Assembly: GCF_040545475.1 (NCBI RefSeq)
Contig: NZ_JBEPMA010000002.1
Location: 186,001 to 250,000 of the forward strand
Direction of reading: 5' to 3'
Origin: Peptoniphilus_A olsenii
GTDB lineage: Bacteria; Bacillota; Clostridia; Tissierellales; Peptoniphilaceae
Length of the DNA stretch: 64,000 bases
Within the stretch, counting starts at the first letter, position 1. Each line of letters starts with the position of its first letter. Shown here piece by piece: positions 20,377 to 28,385 of the stretch. Below the pieces are notes generated by a model. The model did not search any database, had not been told where the DNA came from, and saw only the letters and a program-made list of their open reading frames with translations. Made by a program: the position numbers and the translations under genes.

Positions 20377-21051
20377 TTAATAGCATAACGCAAAAACAAA
20401 TTTTTCTTTTTCAAAAATCAAAATCTCCTTTTGAATATTATTTTCTTTATCTATAACTTTCATTACATTATTATTTTTATTAATAACATCAACTGTTTCC
20501 AAATTTTGAATTAAACCGACTCCTTTATATTTTAAATAAGCTTCTTTAGAAACCCAATATTTGTAAAAGTCTTTCAAACCTAATATTTTTTCATTGTTAA
20601 TAAAAAAATTATTCTTAATTTCACTATAATCTATATTTCTTTCTATATTTTCAATATCAACTCCTATATCATTTCTTGAGAAAGCTACTATTGAAAATCC
20701 TGTGGTATGTGATATATTAAAATGTAAATTCAAATGATTTCTAATATATGGTTTATTATATTTACCGTAACGCCATCTAATCTCTTCGAATTTTAGTTTC
20801 TCAATTTTAGAAAATAGCAAGTTTACTATTGCTTTTGTTACAGCATAATTAATTCTGTCACTTTCTTTTCTATACTTCCACATAATTTCAATTTGATCTT
20901 TACTTAAATATGGAATACATTCACTTATAATTCCATAACTATTTGTTTCTACAGCAACTACTGCTATACAATCATCATGTATAAATTGAACTACCTCATT
21001 AATGTCAAATTTTGTTAGTTCTGTAATTTTAATTATTTTTAACGTTTTCAT
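20377..21051 (-). CDS. Sfp-type 4'-phosphopantetheinyl transferase
   Basis: 224 residues. The typical Sfp signatures are visible: a WRYGKYNKPY segment and FNISHT ahead of the active site, GVDIE (about 125) for Mg2+/CoA binding, and WVSKEAYLKYKG (about 164). It converts apo carrier domains (ArCP and the PCPs of this cluster) to the holo form by attaching the CoA-derived arm. The ATG lies 23 bp inside the end of the thioesterase gene, so the two are co-transcribed and probably translationally coupled. Having its own PPTase makes the cluster self-sufficient after transfer. Confidence 0.93.
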   Translation of the reverse strand: MKTLKIIKITELTKFDINEVVQFIHDDCIAVVAVETNSYGIISECIPYLSKDQIEIMWKYRKESDRINYAVTKAIVNLLFSKIEKLKFEEIRWRYGKYNKPYIRNHLNLHFNISHTTGFSIVAFSRNDIGVDIENIERNIDYSEIKNNFFINNEKILGLKDFYKYWVSKEAYLKYKGVGLIQNLETVDVINKNNNVMKVIDKENNIQKEILIFEKEKFVFALCY

Positions 21052-21787
21052 TAATATAGCTTTTTATTTCCCTTATAACCATATCAGTTGATGTATTTAC
21101 AAACATATGCTTGCCATCTATATATTTATAGACGAATTCTTTTGTTGTATAATCTTGCCATTTTTTAAGTTCTTCTAATTTCATTTCTTGATCTTTATCT
21201 CCCATAAGGCCAAGTATGGGACTTTCTAATTTTTCATGTTTTGTATCTTGATAGTCTTCGTCTATTACAAAATCTGCTCTAAGTGTCGGTAAAAAAATTG
21301 AAATCAATTCTTTATTATCTAATATCTCTTTCGGGGTTCCCTCATATCTTCTTAGCCCTTCTATAAAACCTTCGTCATCAAGGTGATAGATTGGATTTGG
21401 TTCTTTATACACTGGAGCACGTCCACCTGAAATTATTATTCCTCTTGGATTTTCATAACTTGAATTTTTGATCTTTAAGGCTATTTCATAAACAATTTTT
21501 GTTCCCATACTGTGTCCAAATAAATAGTAAGGTTTTCCAAAATCAAAATTTTCTTTCATATCATTGAATAATGTTTCAACTAAAATATTAATATCACTTG
21601 TAGCCTTTTCAGAAAATCTATTTTCTCTTCCTGGATATTGAGCAACAAATACCCTTACATCTTCAAATTCATATTTCCAATTTCTAAATGCAGATACTCC
21701 ACCTCCTGCAAACGGAAATATAACAAGACTAGCTTTAATATTATTTTCGTCTAATTCTTTATTTAGCATTTCAAAATTTTTTGACAT
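21029..21787 (-). CDS. Type II (editing) thioesterase, YbtT-like
   Basis: About 252 residues of alpha/beta-hydrolase type. FPFAGGG is near the N-terminus, the nucleophile elbow GHSMG at about 89-93, and a C-terminal GKHMF supplies the His. Type II thioesterases clear misprimed carrier domains of NRPS lines. I chose ATG 21787 (MSKNFEML) because AAAGGTG sits just upstream. An in-frame TTG at 21820 lies inside the operator palindrome and would be at or before the predicted transcript start. This is the first gene of the metallophore operon. Confidence 0.92.
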   Translation of the reverse strand: MSKNFEMLNKELDENNIKASLVIFPFAGGGVSAFRNWKYEFEDVRVFVAQYPGRENRFSEKATSDINILVETLFNDMKENFDFGKPYYLFGHSMGTKIVYEIALKIKNSSYENPRGIIISGGRAPVYKEPNPIYHLDDEGFIEGLRRYEGTPKEILDNKELISIFLPTLRADFVIDEDYQDTKHEKLESPILGLMGDKDQEMKLEELKKWQDYTTKEFVYKYIDGKHMFVNTSTDMVIREIKSYINENVKNN

Positions 21788-21812
21788 AAATTCACCTTTT
21801 AAAATATTTTTT

Positions 21813-21828
21813 GTTAGCAACAGCTAAC
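21813..21828. promoter_or_regulatory. DtxR/IdeR-like operator of the metallophore operon
   Basis: A perfect interrupted palindrome GTTAGC-AACA-GCTAAC. On the coding strand it reads AAGGTTAGCTGTTGCTAAC, very like the DtxR/IdeR consensus TTAGGTTAGGCTAACCTAA. It starts within a few bases of the predicted transcription start, where a bound repressor would block initiation. The DtxR-type gene next door is the obvious partner. Confidence 0.75.
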
Positions 21829-21836
21829 CTTAATTC

Positions 21837-21865
21837 ATTATATACTATTTGATAATATTTATCAA
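21837..21865 (-). promoter_or_regulatory. Consensus sigma-A promoter of the metallophore operon
   Basis: Read on the minus strand: -35 TTGATA at 21860-21865, a 17-bp spacer, and -10 TATAAT at 21837-21842, with predicted start near 21830. The DtxR-like palindrome lies immediately downstream and the first gene starts at 21787. Confidence 0.8.
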
Positions 21866-21893
21866 TGGTATTTTGAACTTTTTTGTTAAATAA

Positions 21894-21938
21894 TTAAAAA
21901 AAACAGCATAAAAAACTTATTTAAAAGTTATCTATGCT
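21894..21938 (-). terminator. Rho-independent terminator of the DtxR-type gene
   Basis: Minus-strand stem AGCATA(...)AACTTTTAAATAAGTTTT(...)TATGCT at 21905-21938 followed by an uninterrupted T run (about 21895-21903). It begins 6 bp after the repressor stop codon and ends before the metallophore promoter. The regulator is therefore transcribed separately. Confidence 0.8.
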
Positions 21939-21943
21939 ATTCA

Positions 21944-22315
21944 TTATAAGGTTTCATTAAAATGTTTTTTTAATTTTTTAAACGTTTCATCTGATATAAC
22001 GTGTTCTATAAGACAAGCTTCACTTTCTGCTTGTTTAGGATTAACTCCAAGTTTAATGAATACGCTAGTAAGATACATATGTTTTTTATACATCTTTTCA
22101 CAAAATATTTTTGATTCGTCTGTTAAACGAACTATTTTATCATCTCCATAAATTATCCTGCCTTTATTGTCAAGTTTTTTTAGCATTCTTGTAACCGTCG
22201 GTCTTTTGTAATCCAAATAGTTAGCAATGTCTATATTTCTAACCTCTTCATTTTCCAAAGATAAAATATATATGGCTTCTAAATAATTTTCTTCAGCAAA
22301 TTCCCTGTGTAAAAT
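21944..22315 (-). CDS. DtxR/IdeR-family metal-dependent repressor, probable ATT start
   Basis: The full domain is about 123 residues: a winged helix (NYLEAIYIL ... DIANYLDYKRPTVTRMLKKL) then a dimerization/metal region with SEACLIEHVIS. Cys in EACxxEH is the DtxR (iron-type) residue rather than the MntR pattern. There is no SH3-like third domain. The frame runs upstream of the first usual start (TTG 22258) through clearly conserved helix-1 sequence to an in-frame stop at about 22333. No ATG, GTG or TTG occurs there, yet a very strong GAGGGGGAG site sits 6 nt before ATT at 22315, so I place the start at ATT. It should repress the metallophore operon when iron is plentiful. It corresponds in position to eqbA of the equibactin locus (from memory). 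Confidence 0.82.
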   Translation of the reverse strand: MLHREFAEENYLEAIYILSLENEEVRNIDIANYLDYKRPTVTRMLKKLDNKGRIIYGDDKIVRLTDESKIFCEKMYKKHMYLTSVFIKLGVNPKQAESEACLIEHVISDETFKKLKKHFNETL

Positions 22316-22336
22316 AAATTTCTCCCCCTCTTAAAT

Positions 22337-22350
22337 TGTTAGTAACTAAG
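22337..22350. promoter_or_regulatory. Second DtxR-like palindrome in the repressor gene leader
   Basis: TTAGT-A-ACTAA (22339-22349) is a perfect palindrome resembling half of the IdeR/DtxR site, placed just upstream of the repressor ribosome site. It may mediate autoregulation. I see no clear consensus promoter above it. Confidence 0.45.
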
Positions 22351-22498
22351 AATTTAATTAAATATTTTTAAATATGATAATTTAAAATATTTTTTAACAT
22401 CATACATATTATTATAGTTGTAAAAGTATCTATTTCAAAGTAAATTTTTTAATTTTTTAAAATTCAAGTTATCATAAAATAGTGTATTTTTATTAAAC

Positions 22499-22543
22499 AA
22501 AAATAGCAAAAATAACAAAAATAGCAAAAATAGCAAAAATAGC
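22499..22543. repeat. Five tandem 9-bp repeats (AAAAATAGC)
   Basis: Five head-to-tail copies of AAAAATAGC, the second with G to A, at exact 9-bp phase. They stop next to a 22-bp palindrome and lie about 450 bp upstream of mobC. Such iterons are typical binding sites for relaxosome or replication proteins. Confidence 0.85.
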
Positions 22544-22549
22544 AAGCAC

Positions 22550-22642
22550 AGTAAGTGCATATGCACTTACTAAAAATGGAATAAGAATACTACGATCATA
22601 TCGCTTATTTTTTCCATTTTACTTGTTGGGGAATATCCCCAA
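22550..22642. other. Candidate origin of transfer (oriT): cluster of palindromes
   Basis: Three structures follow the iterons: a perfect 22-bp palindrome AGTAAGTGCAT/ATGCACTTACT (22550-22571), an inverted pair AAAATGGAA/TTCCATTTT around 22574-22620, and a perfect TTGGGGA-ATA-TCCCCAA (22626-22642) followed by ACCCC. No gene covers them, and mobC and the relaxase gene lie just downstream in the usual oriT-mobC-relaxase order. Position and symmetry support oriT; the nick site is not identified. Confidence 0.55.
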
Positions 22643-22789
22643 ACCCCTAAATTTATAATAATTAAATTCAGCAACAAACGCTTATAATAGCTTCAACGTA
22701 AACTTGAATATTATCTCAAAAAATGATAAAATATAAATAATAAAAAAATTAAATCAGGAGATTTCCAGACGAAATATATAGAATAAATT

Positions 22790-22840
22790 AAACCTGTAAG
22801 TCAAGTAATCCTACTTGAATTTACAGGTTTTTCTTTTTTA
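22790..22840 (+). terminator. Strong hairpin with T run ahead of the mobilisation genes
   Basis: AAACCTGTAA-(GTCAAGTA/TACTTGA)-TTTACAGGTTT followed by TTCTTTTTT: a long, nearly perfect stem on the plus strand. No plus-strand gene ends nearby, so it either insulates the mob operon from upstream transcription or acts as an attenuator in a long mob leader. Confidence 0.7.
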
Positions 22841-22943
22841 TTTCTATTAATAAATTTATTAGGTAGACGAACTTCAATGAGGTTTACTACGAGCTCTATA
22901 TATACAATTATTATCCCATAAGAAAGAGGGATTGAGAACAAAA

Positions 22944-22971
22944 TGTAGTATTTTATTACTACAACTATAAT
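22944..22971 (+). promoter_or_regulatory. mobC promoter region with overlapping palindrome
   Basis: A TATAAT box at 22966-22971 is followed by AAGGAGG and the mobC ATG. A perfect TGTAGTA-TTTTAT-TACTACA palindrome (22944-22963) occupies the -35 side, suggesting a repressor or MobC autoregulation site. No consensus -35 is visible at the right distance. Confidence 0.5.
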
Positions 22972-22989
22972 AGACAAGGAGGTTAAATT

Positions 22990-23358
22990 ATGACAAGTAG
23001 ATTTAGGCATAACGGAATCTATTTAATGTTATCTGATGAGGAGTTAGAATTGCTAAATGAAAAATATAAAGCATCTAAGTGTAAAACTCTTAGACAATTT
23101 ATTATGAAATGTATTTTAGAAAAAGATATTTATGTACTAGATATGGATGTCTTTCGTGAAATGTCAACAAATATAAGTCGTACTTCAAATAATATAAATC
23201 AAATTGCTAAAAGGATAAATACTACATCAATTATATATAAAGATGATTTAGAAGATTTAAAAAGCTTATTAGAAAAACAAGCAAAGGATATTTTATCCAT
23301 GCGTAAAAAAATATACTCTCTTACCTATTCCAATAGTTTTAATACGGAGAAAAAATAA
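22990..23358 (+). CDS. mobC: MobC-like relaxosome accessory protein
   Basis: 122 residues with an N-terminal ribbon-helix-helix-like stretch and the MobC-family segment ISRTSNNINQIAKRIN (about 58-73), then a charged helical C-terminus. MobC proteins bind oriT and help the relaxase open the DNA. AAGGAGG lies 8 nt before ATG 22990. The last base overlaps the relaxase start, so both are made as a pair. They are on the plus strand, opposite to all other transfer genes. Confidence 0.85.
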   Translation: MTSRFRHNGIYLMLSDEELELLNEKYKASKCKTLRQFIMKCILEKDIYVLDMDVFREMSTNISRTSNNINQIAKRINTTSIIYKDDLEDLKSLLEKQAKDILSMRKKIYSLTYSNSFNTEKK

Positions 23359-24725
23359 TGGCTGTTACTAAAATTCATCCTATTAAATCTACCTTAAAAG
23401 CCGCCCTTGATTATATTATGGATAGCAATAAAACAGACGAAAGAATTCTAATCTCATCTTTAAATTGTAACCCTATAACTGCTCATTTAGAGTTTGAACA
23501 AACAAAAATAGAATGTAATTCTAAGGCAAAAGTTTTAGCTAGACATTTAATTCAAGCTTTTGCACCTGGAGAAACTACACCTGAAGAAGCACACAAAATT
23601 GGAATTGAATTATGTGAGAAGGTACTACAAGGAAAATATGAATACGTAATAACAACCCATGTAGATAAGGAGCATATTCATAACCATATTCTATTTAATA
23701 ATGTTTCTTTTGATACAGGTAAAGCCTATCAAAGCAATAAAAAATCTTACCATCAAATTAGAAATTATAGTGATGACTTGTGTAGAAAATATAAGTTATC
23801 TGTTATAGATGAAGACTATATGAAGTTTAAAAATAAATATAAAACTAATGGGAAATCATATAAGGAATATATGGAATTTAAAAAAGGGACATCTTGGAAA
23901 TATAGACTTCAAATATCTATTGATCATGCTATTCAAAAGTCTAATAGCTATGATAATTTTTTAAAAACTATGGAAGAATATGGATACGAAATCAAATTAG
24001 GCAAGTACATATCTTTTCGTCATAAAGAGCAAGGAGAAAAAGGACGATTTATTCGTGCTAAAGAAACTACTCTTGGAAAAGATTATACCAATGAAAAGAT
24101 CAAGGAAAGAATCGAGAATAATATGAATAAAAAGTCAGTAAAAATTGATTTTGATTCTTCTACGAAAACATATAAAAAAGTCGACAATATAATAGACTTA
24201 AAAAATAATAAAAAGATACAATCTTCTGAAGCTTATGAAATATGGGCAAAGAAACACAATATGAATACTATGGCTGATACTTTAAATCAACTCAGAAAGT
24301 ATGGGCTGACATCTAATATAGATCTAGAAAATAAACTTCAACAAGAAGCCATTAATAGGCAAAAAACTTTAAATGAAATTAAGAATATAGAAAAAGATTT
24401 GAACGAAATCTATACTGCAATTGAAGCTTTAAACACTTTACAAATAAATAAATCTATTTATGAAATCTATAAATCAAACTCTAAAGATAAAGAATTTTAT
24501 GCAGAATATAGAACTCAAATTATCACATACGAAAAGTCATTAACTACTTTAGACAAAAACAAGTATAAAAATTTAAGCATAAAAGAACTATCAAATATTT
24601 ACGATGAATATAAAAGTAAAAAAGATATCCTTATGGTAGAATATTCCAATAAGAACATCTTGATTTACGAGCTTACTCAATTAAGAAAAAATACAGATAA
24701 GTATATTAATAATGAGTTAATATAA
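23358..24725 (+). CDS. MobP-type relaxase (PF03432 family)
   Basis: 455 residues. The N-terminus (AVTKIHPIKSTLKAALDYI) is typical of relaxases from Tn1549-like ICEs and other Firmicute mobile elements. Motif III reads EHIHNHILFN at about 104-113, giving the HxHxH metal site. The C-terminal third is lysine-rich and probably coiled coil. It nicks oriT, stays bound to the 5' end by a tyrosine and is delivered through the VirD4/VirB4 channel encoded at the right of the window. Its length is normal with no frameshift. Confidence 0.92.
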   Translation: MAVTKIHPIKSTLKAALDYIMDSNKTDERILISSLNCNPITAHLEFEQTKIECNSKAKVLARHLIQAFAPGETTPEEAHKIGIELCEKVLQGKYEYVITTHVDKEHIHNHILFNNVSFDTGKAYQSNKKSYHQIRNYSDDLCRKYKLSVIDEDYMKFKNKYKTNGKSYKEYMEFKKGTSWKYRLQISIDHAIQKSNSYDNFLKTMEEYGYEIKLGKYISFRHKEQGEKGRFIRAKETTLGKDYTNEKIKERIENNMNKKSVKIDFDSSTKTYKKVDNIIDLKNNKKIQSSEAYEIWAKKHNMNTMADTLNQLRKYGLTSNIDLENKLQQEAINRQKTLNEIKNIEKDLNEIYTAIEALNTLQINKSIYEIYKSNSKDKEFYAEYRTQIITYEKSLTTLDKNKYKNLSIKELSNIYDEYKSKKDILMVEYSNKNILIYELTQLRKNTDKYINNELI

Positions 24726-25489
24726 GTAATATATTTTTAAGATATTTAGAAAATAGGTTACGAAGTACTGTAATCATGACTTTCTCTCAATTGGTTCTGT
24801 AAAACCTGCTCTTCCCAATAGACTGTAAGCTGCTATTTTTCTTAATCAAAAAAAATGCACTTTTATCACTAAATTCTGTGGTTCAAATATTTGTAACCTA
24901 ATTTGGCACAATTAACCAATAAGGATAAATTTTAGATTATATCTTCAAAAAATAAAATCAATTGTGATAGTATTTGACCCAATCCGCTTATTCTGCTTGT
25001 CCATTTACTTGAAGCATCCACCACTTCTAAATACAAACTTTTTTTATAAAACATGGTCATTTAAAAACATCATTTTGTTTTTTGTTACTTCTCTTAATTG
25101 TCTATTAAATAATTGTCTATTAAAGTTTTCCATTCCTATTATTTTTAAGTCTTTCATTTTGAAATGTTTAGATCTATGTTTTCACAGGACGATTTTACTA
25201 TTTCTTGCTTGATCCATTTCTAATACTTAAAGATAATATTTTTCACCATATTCATAGTCTAAGTACTCGTCTAATTCTGCTTTTAACATTTGTTCCACTG
25301 TCTCACCTAAAATATCTTCTATTGTTTCTTGTGAGTCTTGCACTTTCTCTGAACGATATTATTCGATTTAACACTTTAGATATTTTATTTAATCTTATTT
25401 CTAATCTTTTATATACATAAAATATTACCCAGTCACTCCTAAGAGTGCCTTAATATTAGTTCTATTAAATAAAGAACTTTTTAATTCTA
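24726..25489. other. Gene-free stretch of decayed DNA
   Basis: 764 bp between the relaxase stop and the stop of the response-regulator gene. It contains the IS256-family transposase relic described separately. Its left part (24726-24930) has short open stretches on the minus strand broken by stops, and I recognise nothing in it. A small inverted repeat (AGTTCT/AGAACT, 25459-25478) lies just after the response regulator. Confidence 0.6.
24932..25370 (-). pseudogene. Internally deleted IS256-family (mutator) transposase relic
   Basis: Minus-strand translation of 25228-25347 gives ILGETVEQMLKAELDEYLDYE, truncated by a stop, which matches the N-terminal part of IS256-family transposases. Translation of 24932-25035 gives LYLEVVDASSKWTSRI then GLGQILSQL, ending in a stop, which matches the family C-terminus. 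The catalytic core between them is missing and stops interrupt the frame. It marks an old insertion between the mob genes and the RiPP operon. Confidence 0.65.
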
Positions 25490-26104
25490 TTATTTAAAAT
25501 ATACAGGTTTTACATATCCATATTTCATTGCAATATGAACCATCTCTTGATAATTTCTAACACCCAATTTTTCGTATATGCGATTTAACGCTGTCGCTAA
25601 TGAACTTTTACAAATATTACATTCCTTTGCGACTTCCATTCTTGTAAGCCCTGAACAATACAAATTAATAATTTCAATTTCTCTTTCTGTCAAATCATAA
25701 TTCAAGTTAGTGTTTACATTAAATATTAACTCTCCATTTACTACATCATTTAATTTCTTTACTAAAACTTTGATATTCTCATCTTTGCATATGAACCCTT
25801 TAGTACCTATTTCCTTCGCTTTCTCTTCAAAGCCTATTAAATCATATCCAGTTAGCATAACGATTTTTTGTTTTGGATATTTTATTAATATCTCATTAGA
25901 AACTTCTAATCCATCCTTATTGCCCTTCATTTTACTCAAATTAATATCCATTAAAATAATATCATATTCTTTTTTTTCTAATATTGATCCCAAATTAAAA
26001 ATATCATCAATCAAATCAACAATATCTATTTCTTCTTCACGCTCTAAACTATATTTTAAACTATTAGAAAACATGGTATGGTCATCTATTAATAATATTT
26101 TCAC
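25490..26104 (-). CDS. NarL/LuxR-type response regulator
   Basis: 204 residues. The receiver domain has acidic residues in LLIDDH (about 6-7), the phospho-Asp in DIILMDINL (about 52) and the conserved Lys in GFICKDE. A LuxR-type helix-turn-helix occupies about 142-200 (LTEREIEIINLYCSGLTRMEVA). Regulators of this kind (ComA, DegU, NarL) bind DNA when phosphorylated by their kinase. The start overlaps the kinase gene by 23 bp. It is the last gene of the RiPP operon, so it probably controls that operon; the direct repeats at 33693-33730 are the likely target. Confidence 0.9.
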   Translation of the reverse strand: MKILLIDDHTMFSNSLKYSLEREEEIDIVDLIDDIFNLGSILEKKEYDIILMDINLSKMKGNKDGLEVSNEILIKYPKQKIVMLTGYDLIGFEEKAKEIGTKGFICKDENIKVLVKKLNDVVNGELIFNVNTNLNYDLTEREIEIINLYCSGLTRMEVAKECNICKSSLATALNRIYEKLGVRNYQEMVHIAMKYGYVKPVYFK

Positions 26105-27620
26105 AGATCACTTCCTCCTCTATAGGTATAGTTACATTAATTTTAATGAATGGTTCAACTTTGTCATAAAACTGATCAATTAATATTTTCCCATCTAATT
26201 TTTCAATTTCATCTTTTATAATCTCTAATCCTCTTCCATTCCCTATCTTTATATTTTCATAATCAAATACATCTTCATGATTGATTACGCTAATATATAA
26301 TTCTCTATTATCCGTTTTTATATTAATCTCAGAATAATTTCCTTTTGAATGTTTGTATATATTTATACATAATTCATGCAAAATCTTATAAATAACCATA
26401 TCGTATGGATAATTTACAAAAAACTCTTTATCACAATTTAAGTCTATTAATATATCATTTTTGTTAAACCTGTTCCTTAAAGATTCTATTAAATTATAGT
26501 AATTGTCTGCTAATGGTAAATCATAAATAATTGTAGGATTATATAATTCAATCTCGGACCTTGTAATTCCAATTAATTTATCTATTGTTTTAATTGACTC
26601 ATCTAAAAATTCTTTTTCTCCTAAAAGAATATTCATTTTTATAGCTATTATATCTTGTAATATATCATCATGTAAAAAGTTTGAAATTCTTTTGTTATAA
26701 TTCTTTTCTATATTGTATTGCTGTATTTTATTTCTTATCACTCCATTTGGATCTTTCTGTTTTTCAAAATAAAAGTAAAACATTAACATACTCTCTTTGT
26801 ATATTGTTATTAGACTTATCCCCATATAAATAACTCTCCTTAGACCTTGTCCAAATAAATTTACAAATACTATAAATATACATAAAAACATACAGTCTAT
26901 AATCATCAAGAGCATTTCATTTTTGTTTATCACTTTAGATGAATTTTGTTTTTTTAGTAGTATGAAATATAATGTAGTCAAATATATTGAATTCAACAAA
27001 AAGTATATTTCCAGCTTTTCTAACTTAGCGTTATTTATAAATATTCCGCTAAATATATATATAAATATTGAGGCAATAAATAAAAATGTTACCCCATATA
27101 TTTTTGCACCAAACTCAAATAATATCTTTCGTTTCTTGTATGCCATAACAAAAGGACCAAATGTTATAATTACATACAAAATATAATTTATTATCTCTGC
27201 ATACCCTAAATCAAGTGACTCAAACAATATAGCTAAAATTGTAAAAAATATAATAATCTTATTAAGTATTTTTATATCTATTAAATATGCACTAACGACT
27301 TTGAGTAAATTTGCTGTAATTACAAACACCGTTATTAGCTTAAATGTTGTGTACATATTACTTTTTAAAAAATCAAAAACGTCAACTACTACAAAAATAT
27401 TAATACATAAAGTAGCTATTATAAAATTTTTAATCGTCTCCTTAACTCTATCTAATACCAAAATTTTATAGCTTATGTATCCGTATACTGTAAATAAACA
27501 CAAAGAGAATAGTTGTATATTATAAATGCTATTATTTCCCAAATGACTAAGGACGAAATAACTAATCACACCTTGAACTATTATACATAAAACTAATAAT
27601 ACACTTTTTCTATTTATCAT
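26082..27620 (-). CDS. Polytopic sensor histidine kinase, ComP/NarX type
   Basis: 512 residues. About 8-10 hydrophobic segments fill the first 285 residues with little room for an extracellular domain, as in peptide-sensing kinases such as ComP. The HisKA_3-type H-box FLHDDILQDI follows (phospho-His at about 313). The ATPase domain has LHELCINIYKHSKGN (N box) and IGNGRGLEIIKDEI (G box). The gene lies between the ABC permease and the regulator in the RiPP operon. A reasonable reading is that it senses the modified peptide, the peptide's target damage or a related signal. The ligand is unknown. Confidence 0.88.
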   Translation of the reverse strand: MINRKSVLLVLCIIVQGVISYFVLSHLGNNSIYNIQLFSLCLFTVYGYISYKILVLDRVKETIKNFIIATLCINIFVVVDVFDFLKSNMYTTFKLITVFVITANLLKVVSAYLIDIKILNKIIIFFTILAILFESLDLGYAEIINYILYVIITFGPFVMAYKKRKILFEFGAKIYGVTFLFIASIFIYIFSGIFINNAKLEKLEIYFLLNSIYLTTLYFILLKKQNSSKVINKNEMLLMIIDCMFLCIFIVFVNLFGQGLRRVIYMGISLITIYKESMLMFYFYFEKQKDPNGVIRNKIQQYNIEKNYNKRISNFLHDDILQDIIAIKMNILLGEKEFLDESIKTIDKLIGITRSEIELYNPTIIYDLPLADNYYNLIESLRNRFNKNDILIDLNCDKEFFVNYPYDMVIYKILHELCINIYKHSKGNYSEINIKTDNRELYISVINHEDVFDYENIKIGNGRGLEIIKDEIEKLDGKILIDQFYDKVEPFIKINVTIPIEEEVICENIINR

Positions 27621-27650
27621 ATACAGTACCTTCCATTTATCATGTTATTT

Positions 27651-28385
27651 TTAATTAATATCTGACTTTCTAAATATTAATATTGTTATTGTAATCATAA
27701 TAAAAAAGACTATTAGGGATATAGTTGTAGGTCTAAGAGTTCCGTCTATAAAGTTTTTATTTATAATTACATTTTTTATTTGAGATAGCGGAAAAAATGT
27801 AATACTTTTTTTTATAAATTCTATAGGTATTATTCCCTGTAACATTGATATTACTACTGGAATTGCTAAAGAGATCCCTATTGTTTCCCCGATACTTTGG
27901 GTTGCAAATCCTAATAAAGAATAAATACTCGTTAAAGACATAAAGCATAAATTAGAAATAATTATTATTCTTACAATTTCAAGAATATTATTATAGTCTT
28001 TGATTGGTAAAAATCCATACTTTAAGCTCCCCATTATTCCTACTATAATTGGATACAAGTTAACAATTATAAAAGAAGCAATCATCAATACAATCAATTT
28101 TGATATTACAATGTCTTTTCGACTAATTCCTGAAGAAATCTGTCTTTGTATAATCTTTGAAGAAAAATCACTACCTATAAAATATCCACAATAAACCGCA
28201 ATGAAAAATGACATAAATATATCTGAATAAGATTTTATAAAACCTTCATACCCACTGCTTATATTTCCCTGTACGGTATCTTGAAATCCACTTAATATTG
28301 ATAACAATGTTACACTTAAAATTAGCACATAAAAAAACTTATCTTTCTTCAATCTTTCTGCATTAAATTTAATTAAGTTCTTCAT
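27651..28385 (-). CDS. ABC-2 type permease of the RiPP operon
   Basis: 244 residues with six predicted membrane segments after a short cytoplasmic N-terminus, typical of BcrB/LanFEG-type ABC-2 permeases. It overlaps the ATPase gene by 17 bp and forms an ABC exporter with it. In RiPP operons such pairs (for example YydIJ) give export or self-immunity. The two-component system follows after 30 bp. Confidence 0.87.
   Translation of the reverse strand: MKNLIKFNAERLKKDKFFYVLILSVTLLSILSGFQDTVQGNISSGYEGFIKSYSDIFMSFFIAVYCGYFIGSDFSSKIIQRQISSGISRKDIVISKLIVLMIASFIIVNLYPIIVGIMGSLKYGFLPIKDYNNILEIVRIIIISNLCFMSLTSIYSLLGFATQSIGETIGISLAIPVVISMLQGIIPIEFIKKSITFFPLSQIKNVIINKNFIDGTLRPTTISLIVFFIMITITILIFRKSDIN

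Noticed and set aside
22499..22571. Possible CRISPR array because of regular short repeats
   Set aside because: The units are 9 bp and directly adjacent with no spacers, and there are no cas genes.
22801..23010. Minus-strand 69-codon frame overlapping the mobC promoter
   Set aside because: It is antisense to the hairpin, palindrome and mobC start; hydrophobic low-complexity translation and no ribosome site.
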